Positions 6,915-15,530 of a stretch of 64,000 bases of DNA are shown in pieces. Every line of letters begins with the position of its first letter. Position 1 is the first letter of the stretch. A program made the position numbers and the translations under genes. The stretch is from contig JAFTVW010000005.1 in assembly GCA_017465605.1 (NCBI GenBank), forward strand, positions 1 to 64,000, read 5' to 3'. Source of the stretch: Alistipes sp. (GTDB lineage: Bacteria; Bacteroidota; Bacteroidia; Bacteroidales; Rikenellaceae). The notes under the pieces are model-generated. The model saw nothing but the letters and a program-made list of their open reading frames with translations. It ran no database searches and had not been told where the DNA came from.

Positions 6915-8987
6915 ATGAAACCCAATTTGAAAAGAGTCTTGCGCCTGGTGGTGTGTCTGGCAGCAGCGTTTATGCTGATGCCGAATGACGCTCTTGCGCA
7001 GGCAACGCAGAAGATTGCTGTTCCGACCGATGTAGGAAAGTGGATAACTTCAACTTTTGCGCGAGGTAAGGTGCCTCCATTCTCGTTTGTCTATGATGGG
7101 AAGCCTTCGGCTGAATTTATCCGCAAGTGGAAGCACTCGATTACTCGCGAGGAGTTGGAGCAGGAGGGTGTTATGGCATACACTGTAACGTATCTTGATC
7201 CGCAATCGGGTTTGCAGGTGAAGTGTGATGTGAAAGGATTTCCGCAGTTTGGAGCAGTAGAGTGGGTATTGCATTTTACAAATACATCAACCGTAAACAC
7301 CAAGCAGATTCGTGATGTGAAGGTGACCGACTTTACGATGCGTAGCGTCGCAGAGGGCAATTTTGATGTTTTGCATTCGGCAGGTTGTAGTGCATCGAGA
7401 GCCGATTTTCGGCCTTTATATAGCACGCTTACCGAGACTGAGCCTTTGAAAATGTCACCTAAGAATGGTCGTCCATCTGATATTTCAGCATATCCATTCT
7501 TCAATATCATAACTCCCGACAAGCGAGGTGCAGTTGTGGGTATTGGCTGGACAGGAACTTGGTTTGCGGATATTGCATTGGTTGAAAAACAGGGCGTAAA
7601 TCTTGCATCGGGAATGAAAACTATGGATTTGCATCTCTATCCTAATGAGAGTATCCGTACGCCACTTGTTGCGATGCTCTTTTGGGAGGGTGATGATTAT
7701 ATGACTGGCAACAATCTTTTCCGCCGATTTATCTTGTCTCACCACACACGCAAGGTTGATAACGAGTATGCTCACGCTCCGTTGTGTGGAGGTTTCGATT
7801 GGGGAGATCCTGCACCTTGCAATGAGTATAGCTGTTTGACCGAGGAGTTTGCTGTTGCACTTATCAATCGTCACAAGCAGTTTGGAATTGTACCCGAAGT
7901 ATTTTGGTTAGACGCTGGCTGGTATGAGGGTTGCGGAGGCCCAGATTTCAGTGGTGGCTCGTGGTGGACAAATGCCGGTAATTGGCGAGTAGATAAAACA
8001 CGTTTCCCGAATGGTTTGAAACCTTTGTCTGATGCTGCGCACAAGGTGGGTGCAAAGTTTATGGTGTGGTTTGAGCCTGAACGAGCTTATGAGGGTACTC
8101 AATTCCGCAAGGAGCACCCCGAATGGTTGTTGAAGGTTGATGCCGACAAGAATAATTATCTTTTCGATTTAGGAAACAAGGAGGCCAACGAGTGGCTATG
8201 CAAATATATTGGCGATATGATTGAGGAGAATGGGATCGATTACTATCGTCAGGACTTTAATATGCCTATTGCTCGTTTCTGGGAGGTCTACGATGAGCCA
8301 GAGCGTAAGGGTATGCACGAGATTCGTTATGTCGAGGGATTGTATGCATATTGGGATTATTTGTTGAAGCGATTCCCCGAAATGATAATTGACAACTGTG
8401 CATCGGGCGGCCGTCGTATAGACCTTGAAACCACAAGCCGCTCAATTCCTTTATGGCGTACCGACTATCGCTATGGCGAGGTGAACGGTTATCAGTGCCA
8501 CACCTACGGCCTTAACTTCTTCTTGCCGTTGCACGGTACGGGAGTCTATGGTGCAGATAATTACAACTTCCGTTCAAGTTTGAGCAGTGCAATGGTAACA
8601 AATTGGGAACTTACATCGAAGCGTGGTTCGATAGGCGATATGCAGAAGGTGTTGGCCGAGTATATGGTGTTGCGCCCATACTTTATGGAGGATTACTATC
8701 CGCTTACGGGTCTTGGTGATTTGACGGGCGATGATGTATGGCTTGCATATCAGCTTAATCGCCCTTCGGACAAGAGTGGTATTGTTGTGGGATTCCGTCG
8801 CAAGGATAATAAGCAAACTTATATCGAAGTTAAGTTGCGCGGACTTGACCCCACAACAAATTATGTGGTGCGCAATGAGAATGATGGTAAGGAGCAGACA
8901 CTTAGCGGAGAGCAACTTGCTGAGGGTATCACGCTCACGCTCGAAAAACCCCTTGATTCAATTTTGTTGAAATATAGAGCAGAGTAG
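6915..8987 (+). CDS. Alpha-galactosidase, GH36 type
   Basis: A 690-residue secreted enzyme with a signal peptide ending near ALAQA. It has an N-terminal beta-sandwich, a catalytic barrel with EVFWLDAGWYEG and KFMVWFEPERAYEGT, then YYRQDFN and ASGGRRIDLE-WRTDYRYGE, and a short C-terminal beta domain. By GH36/GH-D logic Asp447 (RQDFN) is the nucleophile and Asp517 (WRTDY) the acid/base; both are present, 70 residues apart as in known GH36 enzymes. It would release alpha-linked galactose (or a related alpha-glycoside) in the periplasm. It is last in the apparent operon and is followed by a perfect 14-bp terminator stem. Confidence 0.9.
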   Translation: MKPNLKRVLRLVVCLAAAFMLMPNDALAQATQKIAVPTDVGKWITSTFARGKVPPFSFVYDGKPSAEFIRKWKHSITREELEQEGVMAYTVTYLDPQSGLQVKCDVKGFPQFGAVEWVLHFTNTSTVNTKQIRDVKVTDFTMRSVAEGNFDVLHSAGCSASRADFRPLYSTLTETEPLKMSPKNGRPSDISAYPFFNIITPDKRGAVVGIGWTGTWFADIALVEKQGVNLASGMKTMDLHLYPNESIRTPLVAMLFWEGDDYMTGNNLFRRFILSHHTRKVDNEYAHAPLCGGFDWGDPAPCNEYSCLTEEFAVALINRHKQFGIVPEVFWLDAGWYEGCGGPDFSGGSWWTNAGNWRVDKTRFPNGLKPLSDAAHKVGAKFMVWFEPERAYEGTQFRKEHPEWLLKVDADKNNYLFDLGNKEANEWLCKYIGDMIEENGIDYYRQDFNMPIARFWEVYDEPERKGMHEIRYVEGLYAYWDYLLKRFPEMIIDNCASGGRRIDLETTSRSIPLWRTDYRYGEVNGYQCHTYGLNFFLPLHGTGVYGADNYNFRSSLSSAMVTNWELTSKRGSIGDMQKVLAEYMVLRPYFMEDYYPLTGLGDLTGDDVWLAYQLNRPSDKSGIVVGFRRKDNKQTYIEVKLRGLDPTTNYVVRNENDGKEQTLSGEQLAEGITLTLEKPLDSILLKYRAE

Positions 8988-9003
8988 GGGGAGGGAATAT
9001 GAT

Positions 9004-9044
9004 AAAATCGCGTGTCCATCAAATTGATTTGGACACGCGATTTT
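9004..9044 (+). terminator. Terminator after GH36 gene
   Basis: Perfect 14-bp stem AAAATCGCGTGTCC (9004-9017) and GGACACGCGATTTT (9031-9044) with a 13-base loop. The A and T flanks make it usable from both sides, between the GH36 gene and the convergent propeller lipoprotein gene. Confidence 0.88.
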
Positions 9045-9082
9045 GTTATTTTTATTGAGTGTAGTTGTTTCGCTTGTTGGTG

Positions 9083-10156
9083 TTAAATCTTTGCTGCACC
9101 TCGTAATATGTAGAGTATTGCGTTTTCGTCACCTTCGGCAAGTACGACAATATCTTCGCCAAACGATTTGGCTATGATAATATGTTTCCCGCTCTTGAAT
9201 TTTACGCAGTGTGTTTTTCCTCTCTTGGTATTGCAACTTCCGATGTTAAACTCTTTGCCTATGCCATAAGTAAAGGAGAATCCATCTTTTGTAAAACTGA
9301 AATTAAAGCTTGCTCCAACGTGGCTTTTGGCCCAATTGTCATCTCGCAGTTTGCTTGCCACTTCATATTCATCTTTGAATGTTGCTAGATCGGGCATATT
9401 CATCTCGCCAAAATCTATCGTATAGGCGTGTTTGCTCTCCAATTTTGAATTTATTGTATAGATTTTTCTATCCAATGTGTGTTTGTAGTATGCAATTTTG
9501 CCATAGGTGGAAATTGGATTCCCCATATCAATACCGCTACGAATAGTGTGGTCGCCGATATTGCTTACGAAGTTGTAATCCTTATCGTAGTAGGCGATTG
9601 CTGGCGAAGGGGCGTAGTCACCATTTGAGCCGACGTAAGTACATTCGCCGATAAAGCCTTCGCCAAATGGAATTAGCGAGCCAAAGACGGCCTCTTTATC
9701 CGTGATGGAAACGGTTTCGATGTGTCGGCCATCTAATGTGTACTTTACGATTTTGCGGGCGTTGAAATCAAGAACGCAAACATTCTCCCCTTCAAACCAA
9801 TAATTTTTTACCCACGAATATTCGTTGCCAGCGCGACCTCGAAATCCAATGGGGTTGAGAAATTGGCCTTTGTCGTTGTAAACCAAGAGGTTTGTTCCGT
9901 TTGGTGAGAAGTCGTTAGTATAAATAAGGATTTTATCACCAACGAGAGTGATGTCGTTTACATCGCCAACGATTGAGTAGGGCTTGCCTTCATAATCGGC
10001 CTCTAATGGAGTGCCTTTGATTTGGTCGAGGTCGATAACCTCGGCATTCGAGGTGTCGAAATGAAAGATTTTTTCCTCTTCATTTCCCTGCTTTGAGCCG
10101 CAAGATGTGGCCAAAACACTAATCATTGTACAAGTAATAGTTAATAGTTGTTTCAT
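9083..10156 (-). CDS. Six-bladed beta-propeller lipoprotein
   Basis: A 357-residue protein with a lipobox (LATSC, Cys19) followed by repeated beta-strand units such as DKILIYTNDF, NLLVYNDKGQFL and VCVLDFNARKIVKYTLDG. These are typical of the 6-bladed beta-propeller (NHL-like) lipoproteins of Bacteroidales, often annotated BF3164-like. They have no known enzymatic role and are thought to bind ligands or proteins at the cell surface. It lies 106 bases downstream of uvrB on the same strand but is probably a separate unit. Confidence 0.7.
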   Translation of the reverse strand: MKQLLTITCTMISVLATSCGSKQGNEEEKIFHFDTSNAEVIDLDQIKGTPLEADYEGKPYSIVGDVNDITLVGDKILIYTNDFSPNGTNLLVYNDKGQFLNPIGFRGRAGNEYSWVKNYWFEGENVCVLDFNARKIVKYTLDGRHIETVSITDKEAVFGSLIPFGEGFIGECTYVGSNGDYAPSPAIAYYDKDYNFVSNIGDHTIRSGIDMGNPISTYGKIAYYKHTLDRKIYTINSKLESKHAYTIDFGEMNMPDLATFKDEYEVASKLRDDNWAKSHVGASFNFSFTKDGFSFTYGIGKEFNIGSCNTKRGKTHCVKFKSGKHIIIAKSFGEDIVVLAEGDENAILYILRGAAKI

Positions 10157-10262
10157 ATAGCTAAAATTAAAGTTTTAGCAAATATATAAATAAAAAACAA
10201 TTTATACAACTATTAGATAGAATTATTTGAAGTGGAAGATAATTGCTAATAATCAAAATATG

Positions 10263-12302
10263 TTATTTGGCCTCCTCTTTGATTTTTTGCAATTCATACA
10301 TGCGGTCACGATAGCGTGCTGCTGCGAGGAAATCAAGCGATTTGGCAGCCCGTTCCATATCTTCGCGCGCTTTGGTAATCAATGCGTCGATATTTTCTGA
10401 TTCGTATTTTACTTTTACCTGATACTCCTTATCCACATCTGCGGCAGTCATATAATGCTCCTCGGCGATTGGATAGACTGTTATGTCATCAGGTTTGGCC
10501 GATTGACCGAGCAGTAGGCTTTGTCCTGTGCCGCTCTTTTGGGCCTGACGAGGTATCATTCCGTGCTCAATATTGTAACGAATCTGCTTTTCGCGGCGGC
10601 GATTGCTCTGCTCAATGGCTATTCGCATTGAGTCGGTGCATTGGTCGGCATAGAGTATGACGTGCCCCTTTGAGTGGCGAGCTGCACGACCTGAAATCTG
10701 AGTTATGGAGCGTAGATTTCTTAGGAATCCCTCCTTGTCAGCATCGAGAATAGCCACCAAGCCAACTTCGGGCAAATCCAAACCTTCGCGCAAGAGGTTC
10801 ACTCCAATCAGCACATCGAATAGGTCGGCACGCAAATCTTCCAAAATCTGTACCCTCTCCAATGTGTCAATGTCCGAATGGATATATCGGTTGCGGATTC
10901 CAACGCGGTCAAAATATTTCGATAGCTCCTCGGCCATACGTTTAGTGATGGTGGTGATGATGATTTTATCCTCCACCTTCACACGTTTTTCAATCTCTTC
11001 AATCAGGTCGTCTATCTGGTTGAGTGTGATGCGTACCTCCAAAGGTGGGTCAACAAGACCAGTCGGACGAATGAGCTGCTCAACCACAACTCCTTCGCTC
11101 TTGATAAGCTCGTAATCGGCGGGCGTGGCACTTACATAGATAGCAGTACCCATCATACTCTCGAACTCCTCGAATCTGAGCGGTCGATTATCTTTTGCCG
11201 CAGGCAGACGGAAACCATACTCCACGAGATTCTCCTTGCGGGCGCGGTCGCCTCCAAACATAGCGTGTACCTGTGGGAGTGTGGCGTGACTCTCGTCAAT
11301 TATGATAAGATAATCTTCGGGGAAGTAGTCAAGCAGGCAGAATGGGCGTGTGCCTTCGGCTCGGCCATCGAAGTAACGTGAGTAGTTCTCGATTCCCGGG
11401 CAATATCCCAACTCCTTAATCATCTCCAAGTCGTACTCCACACGTTGTTTGATTCGTTGGGCTTCGATTGCACGACCCTCGCTCTCAAAGAATTTTATTC
11501 GCTCACCCATATCGAGATAAATCTGCTGTACGGCAGTATTTATTCGCTCTTTGGTGGTAACGAATAGGTTTGCGGGGAATATGGTGACCGAATCAAGCGA
11601 GTCAAATCGTTGTCCGCTTATGGGGTCAATCATCTGTATCGACTCAATCTCGTTATCAAAGAATGTGATTCGATAGCAGTTGTCACCAAATGCGGCCATA
11701 ATATCTATCGTGTCGCCCTTAACTCGGAATGTCGCTGGTGTAAGCTCAATTTCGGTACGGGTGTATAGGGCTTCGACCAAGCGATAGAGGAAATGTTTGT
11801 AGCTCACCACATCTCCAACCTTTATGGTGATTGAGGTGGCGTGGAAATCGGCTGGATTGCCAATACCATACAAACACGATACACTCGAAACAACAACAAC
11901 ATCTCGGCGACCCGATAACAATGAAGAGGTTGTGCTAAGTCGCATCTTTTCGATATCATCGTTTATCGAGAGGTATTTTTCGATGTATGTGTCGGTCGTG
12001 GGGAGATATGCCTCTGGCTGGTAGTAGTCATAATAGGATACAAAATACTCAACGGCATTGTCGGGAAAGAAATTTTTGAACTCGCCATACAATTGTGCTG
12101 CCAAAGTTTTGTTGTGGCTGAGCACAAGTGTTGGTCGGTTAAAATGGTTAATGACGTTTGCAATCGTGAAGGTCTTTCCAGAACCTGTTACACCCAAAAG
12201 CGTATTGTGTCGCGCGCCGCTTTCGATAGAGTCTATTAGCTGCGCGATAGCTTCGGGCTGGTCGCCCGTAGGTGCATATTCCGATACGAGTTTGAAATCC
12301 AT
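10263..12302 (-). CDS. uvrB: Excinuclease ABC subunit B
   Basis: A 679-residue protein of full family length. It has Walker A GVTGSGKT near residue 39, the YYDYYQPEAYLP beta-hairpin region, the DEAH-like box DESH followed by ATLPQ, helicase motifs in the second half (REGLDLPE, QISGRAARH) and a C-terminal UVR motif (DFLAAARYRD) that contacts UvrC. UvrB verifies damage and loads UvrC in nucleotide excision repair. The promoter boxes end five bases before the ATG, so the mRNA may be leaderless. Confidence 0.98.
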   Translation of the reverse strand: MDFKLVSEYAPTGDQPEAIAQLIDSIESGARHNTLLGVTGSGKTFTIANVINHFNRPTLVLSHNKTLAAQLYGEFKNFFPDNAVEYFVSYYDYYQPEAYLPTTDTYIEKYLSINDDIEKMRLSTTSSLLSGRRDVVVVSSVSCLYGIGNPADFHATSITIKVGDVVSYKHFLYRLVEALYTRTEIELTPATFRVKGDTIDIMAAFGDNCYRITFFDNEIESIQMIDPISGQRFDSLDSVTIFPANLFVTTKERINTAVQQIYLDMGERIKFFESEGRAIEAQRIKQRVEYDLEMIKELGYCPGIENYSRYFDGRAEGTRPFCLLDYFPEDYLIIIDESHATLPQVHAMFGGDRARKENLVEYGFRLPAAKDNRPLRFEEFESMMGTAIYVSATPADYELIKSEGVVVEQLIRPTGLVDPPLEVRITLNQIDDLIEEIEKRVKVEDKIIITTITKRMAEELSKYFDRVGIRNRYIHSDIDTLERVQILEDLRADLFDVLIGVNLLREGLDLPEVGLVAILDADKEGFLRNLRSITQISGRAARHSKGHVILYADQCTDSMRIAIEQSNRRREKQIRYNIEHGMIPRQAQKSGTGQSLLLGQSAKPDDITVYPIAEEHYMTAADVDKEYQVKVKYESENIDALITKAREDMERAAKSLDFLAAARYRDRMYELQKIKEEAK

Positions 12303-12306
12303 CGTA

Positions 12307-12337
12307 CAAATATAACCACAAAAATCGCCTCCTCAAA
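12307..12337 (-). promoter_or_regulatory. uvrB promoter (probable leaderless start)
   Basis: On the minus strand TTTG (12337-12334) is separated by 19 bases from TATATTTG (12314-12307), an exact match to the Bacteroidota -33/-7 consensus. The uvrB ATG is at 12302, so transcription should start at or within a few bases of the start codon. Confidence 0.7.
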
Positions 12338-12418
12338 TATTTGTATTGCTTTTTTACTTTCGTGTAGGTTATTTCACCCCAAAATTGGTTTAATTGGCCT
12401 CTATGCACTATTGGCGAG

Positions 12419-12450
12419 GTTGTATAATTATAAGAATGATTATATCTTTG
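12419..12450 (+). promoter_or_regulatory. fabD promoter
   Basis: GTTG (12419-12422), 20 bases, then TATCTTTG (12443-12450), close to the Bacteroidota consensus. The implied leader to the fabD ATG is about 55 bases. Confidence 0.6.
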
Positions 12451-12508
12451 TAGCGGATTTTTTAACCGAGAGTTTGTCGCGGACTCTTAAACCAAAAATT
12501 GTAGAATT

Positions 12509-13390
12509 ATGAAACAAGCTTATGTTTTTCCGGGTCAGGGTTCTCAGTTCTCAGGAATGGGAAAAGAACTCTACGAAAATAACGAATTAGCTAAATCGAT
12601 GTTCGATAAAGCCGATGAGATTCTCGGCTTCCCTATTACAAAGGTGATGTTTGAGGGTAGTGACGAAGAGTTGAAGCAGACGAAAGTCACTCAGCCTGCG
12701 GTGTTCCTTCATTCAGTAATTTTGGCAAAGGTGTTAGGCGTGAAACCCGATGCTGTTGCAGGTCACTCGTTGGGTGAATTTTCGGCATTGGTAGCTTCCG
12801 AAGCATTGTCGTTTGAAGATGGTTTGCAATTGGTTGCAAAGCGTGCTATGGCTATGCAAAAGTGTTGTGAGAGCCAGCCCGGCGGTATGGCTGCCATTTT
12901 GGGTCTTGATGATGCAACTATCGAGCAGGTGTGCGAGGAGATTGATGGCGTGGTGATTGCCGCAAATTATAATTGTCCGGGTCAATTGGTTATCTCTGGT
13001 GCAAATGATGCCGTTGACGCTGCGTGTGTGAAGTTGAAGGAGGCTGGTGCGCGTCGCGCATTGCGTCTTCCTGTGGGAGGAGCTTTCCACTCTCCGCTTA
13101 TGGAGGCTGCTCGTGTAGAGTTGGAGCAGGCTATCTCAGAGGTAGAGTTCCACACTCCCGTTTGTCCTATCTATCAGAATGTAGATGCAAAGCCTCAGAC
13201 CGACCCTGAGATTATCAAGGCCAATATTATAGCTCAACTTACAGCTCCTGTACGTTGGACTCAAATCGCCCAGAATATGATTGCCGACGGGTGCGATAAT
13301 TTTGTGGAGTTGGGCCCGGGTGCAGTATTGCAGGGAATGATTAAGAAGGTTAGCGCGGAAGTTAGCGTGGAGTCTAAATCGAATATATAA
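12509..13390 (+). CDS. fabD: Malonyl-CoA:ACP transacylase
   Basis: A 293-residue protein with the FabD hallmarks: the GQGSQ loop (residues 9-13) forming the oxyanion hole, GHSLGE with the nucleophile Ser87, GAFHSPLM with the catalytic His (about 195), and a C-terminal NFVELGPGAVLQGMIKK. It transfers malonyl from CoA to acyl carrier protein to start fatty acid elongation in the cytoplasm. It is monocistronic here, with its own promoter and a terminator after a palindromic repeat. Confidence 0.96.
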   Translation: MKQAYVFPGQGSQFSGMGKELYENNELAKSMFDKADEILGFPITKVMFEGSDEELKQTKVTQPAVFLHSVILAKVLGVKPDAVAGHSLGEFSALVASEALSFEDGLQLVAKRAMAMQKCCESQPGGMAAILGLDDATIEQVCEEIDGVVIAANYNCPGQLVISGANDAVDAACVKLKEAGARRALRLPVGGAFHSPLMEAARVELEQAISEVEFHTPVCPIYQNVDAKPQTDPEIIKANIIAQLTAPVRWTQIAQNMIADGCDNFVELGPGAVLQGMIKKVSAEVSVESKSNI

Positions 13391-13425
13391 TTTAGCAAAT
13401 AAGTTAGATTAATATCCGTCAGAGG

Positions 13426-13542
13426 AAGTTGTCTAACAAGGTCTTTTATCGTTTCTATTGCCCCCGAAATCCTTTTTTGCGCCAAATATGCTGCGGTTTT
13501 TCGGGTGTCGAAGGTCTTAAAATAGCTATTGTTATACAACTT
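13426..13542 (+). repeat. Palindromic intergenic element PAL, copy A
   Basis: An imperfect palindrome of about 117 bases whose ends are AAGTTGTCTAACAA and TTGTTATACAACTT. Its centre contains GCGCCAAATATGCTGCGG, and the right arm contains AAAATAGCTATTG. It matches the elements at 49890-49998 and 60846-60965. It lies between the fabD stop and a terminator hairpin. Confidence 0.75.
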
Positions 13543-13552
13543 ATGAAGTATA

Positions 13553-13588
13553 TGGGTTGTCCATCAAATTTGTTGGGCAACCCATTTT
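13553..13588 (+). terminator. fabD terminator
   Basis: Stem TGGGTTGTCC (13553-13562) with GGGCAACCCA (13575-13584) followed by TTTTATTTTAT, an intrinsic terminator for fabD. Confidence 0.8.
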
Positions 13589-13623
13589 ATTTTATAAATT
13601 TTGTAAAATTAATTAAAATATAT

Positions 13624-13655
13624 ATTGGAATTCTCAATAATACTGTTTATATTTG
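13624..13655 (+). promoter_or_regulatory. Promoter of the ROK-family gene
   Basis: ATTG (13624-13627), 20 bases, then TATATTTG (13648-13655), which fits the Bacteroidota -33/-7 pattern about 38 bases before the start codon. Confidence 0.55.
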
Positions 13656-13692
13656 TGATATGATGTGTTAAATTTAATCAACGGAAAGAGTT

Positions 13693-14922
13693 ATGACGTC
13701 ACTAACAGAATTCTTTAATATCGAGCCAAATGATAAGTTGAAGGGCATTACCCATAAGAATAATACCATCAAGCGTAATATAATTGCATATATGGCCGTC
13801 AATGGGGAGTGTACACTTTCGGAGCTTACCAAAGAGTTGCATATCAGTGTGCCAACCATCACCAAACTCGTTCAAGAACTTATCGAGGAGAATATCGTTA
13901 ACGATTTGGGAAAGGTGGAGACTCCGGGAGGCCGTCGTCCCAATGTGTTTGGATTGGCTAATTCTGCAATCTATTTTGTGGGTGTAAACGTTGGTCGTGA
14001 TAATATGACTTATGTGGTTACCGATTTGCAGAACAATATTATTAAGGAGGTAATTGATAACTCTTTTGAGTTGCAGAATCGCCCGCAATGTTTGGAGAAG
14101 ATTTGTAGTAATATTGAGGATTTTGTGGAGAATTGTGGTGTTGACCGTTCAAAGATTCTCGGATTGGGCGTCTCGATTGTCGGTAGGGTAAATCCTGAAA
14201 CTGGTAGAAGCTACGCTTATTTCACTTCGAGTGAGGAGTCGCTTAGAGATATTATTCAAGAGAGAGTGAAGATTCGCGTATTGCTCGAAAACGATACCCG
14301 CGCACGTTGCTATGCTGAGTATAATTGCAGTCGCTCGAAGGAGGAGAATGATATTATCTATCTGCATTTGGGTCGTGGTGTGGCAATCGGTATTGTAATC
14401 GACGGAAAGCTCTACTATGGAAAGAATGGTTTTGCGGGAGAGTTTGGTCACATTCCATTCTTCGATAATGAGACAATCTGCGCTTGCGGAAAGAAGGGCT
14501 GTTTGGAGACAGAGGTGTCGGGTATTGCTATCGAGGAGAAGATTATTAAGTTGATAAATAGCGGTGTAAATACAATCCTTCGTGATAAGTACGATAGAGG
14601 CGAGCAGATTCATATCAACGATATTATTGCAGCGGCGCAGAACGATGATAACCTTTCGATTGAGCTTATCGAGGAGGTTGGTGAAAAGCTGGGTAAGGCT
14701 GTGGCGTTCCTTATCAATACGTTCAACCCCGAAACAATTATTGTGGGTGGTAATTTGGCCGCAGCAGGTGATTATATTATGTTGCCATTGAAGGCTTCGA
14801 CAAATAAGTATTCGTTGAATCTTGTATATAAGGATACCAAATTCCGCCAGTCGAAGATGTCGGAGAATGCTTGCGCGTGGGGCGTGGCGATGCTTATTCA
14901 CAATAAGATTATCGGATTGTAG
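13693..14922 (+). CDS. ROK-family transcriptional regulator
   Basis: A 409-residue protein with an N-terminal winged helix-turn-helix (about residues 35-75, CTLSELTKELHISVPTITK) and a ROK sugar-kinase-like domain. The latter shows the zinc/ROK signature GHIPF followed by CACGKKGCLE and a late glycine-rich ETIIVGGNLA segment. This is the NagC/XylR/Mlc class, which usually represses sugar-use genes and is released by a sugar or sugar phosphate. The catalytic Asp motif (LLENDTRA) is present, so kinase activity cannot be excluded. The downstream GNAT and esterase genes may form a unit with it, but neither points to a specific sugar. Confidence 0.88.
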   Translation: MTSLTEFFNIEPNDKLKGITHKNNTIKRNIIAYMAVNGECTLSELTKELHISVPTITKLVQELIEENIVNDLGKVETPGGRRPNVFGLANSAIYFVGVNVGRDNMTYVVTDLQNNIIKEVIDNSFELQNRPQCLEKICSNIEDFVENCGVDRSKILGLGVSIVGRVNPETGRSYAYFTSSEESLRDIIQERVKIRVLLENDTRARCYAEYNCSRSKEENDIIYLHLGRGVAIGIVIDGKLYYGKNGFAGEFGHIPFFDNETICACGKKGCLETEVSGIAIEEKIIKLINSGVNTILRDKYDRGEQIHINDIIAAAQNDDNLSIELIEEVGEKLGKAVAFLINTFNPETIIVGGNLAAAGDYIMLPLKASTNKYSLNLVYKDTKFRQSKMSENACAWGVAMLIHNKIIGL

Positions 14923-14966
14923 TGCAATAGATACTTCTGATTGATATTCTTTAAGACGTTGCATAG

Positions 14967-15491
14967 ATGAATATTGAAGGCTCTATTTGTCGCCTGCGTG
15001 CCTTGGAACCCTCCGATTTGGAGGTAATGTATGGCTGGGAGAATGATGTTGATTTATGGCAGGTGAATGGTGCTACGGCTCCTTTTTCTCGCCACCAACT
15101 CTCGTCGTTAATTGCCGAGCAACAGTACGATATTTACGCCACGCGTCAGTTGAGGTTGGTAGTTGAGACCGAAATTGATGGACAGAGTCGAGCAGTGGGT
15201 GCAGTGGATTTGTTTGAGTTTAATCCGCAGAACAGGCGAGCTGGTGTGGGTATCATAATATCAGCGGAGTATCAGCGTCGCGGTTACGCGCTCGATGCCC
15301 TACGTTGCATTGAGAATTATGCACGCGAAGTGTTGATGTTACATCAGCTGTGGTGTAGTGTTGCGGCAAACAATACACCGAGCCTGAGATTATTCGATAA
15401 GGCTGGGTATCGGCAGTGTGGAGAGCGTCGTGATTGGATACTTACAACCGACGGTGCATTGTCGGAGATATTGATGCAGAAGATTTTGTGA
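14967..15491 (+). CDS. GNAT-family N-acetyltransferase (RimJ/SpeG type)
   Basis: A 174-residue single-domain GNAT protein. It opens with CRLRALEPSDLEVMYGWEND, typical of the RimJ/RimL/SpeG branch, and has the acetyl-CoA loop in the GVGIIISAEYQRRGYALDAL segment (R-R-G-Y-A) and a terminal NNTPSLRLFDKAGY motif. It transfers acetyl from acetyl-CoA to an amine; the substrate (protein N-terminus, polyamine or small amine) cannot be told from sequence. It lies 44 bases after the ROK gene. Confidence 0.88.
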   Translation: MNIEGSICRLRALEPSDLEVMYGWENDVDLWQVNGATAPFSRHQLSSLIAEQQYDIYATRQLRLVVETEIDGQSRAVGAVDLFEFNPQNRRAGVGIIISAEYQRRGYALDALRCIENYAREVLMLHQLWCSVAANNTPSLRLFDKAGYRQCGERRDWILTTDGALSEILMQKIL

Positions 15492-15530
15492 GCCAATGTA
15501 TTAAAGCGTAGAACTCTAAAACTCAATACT

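Noticed and set aside
14149..14964. A 271-residue minus-strand frame opposite the ROK regulator
   Set aside because: It is an antisense shadow of a conserved ROK gene and has no start context or domain.
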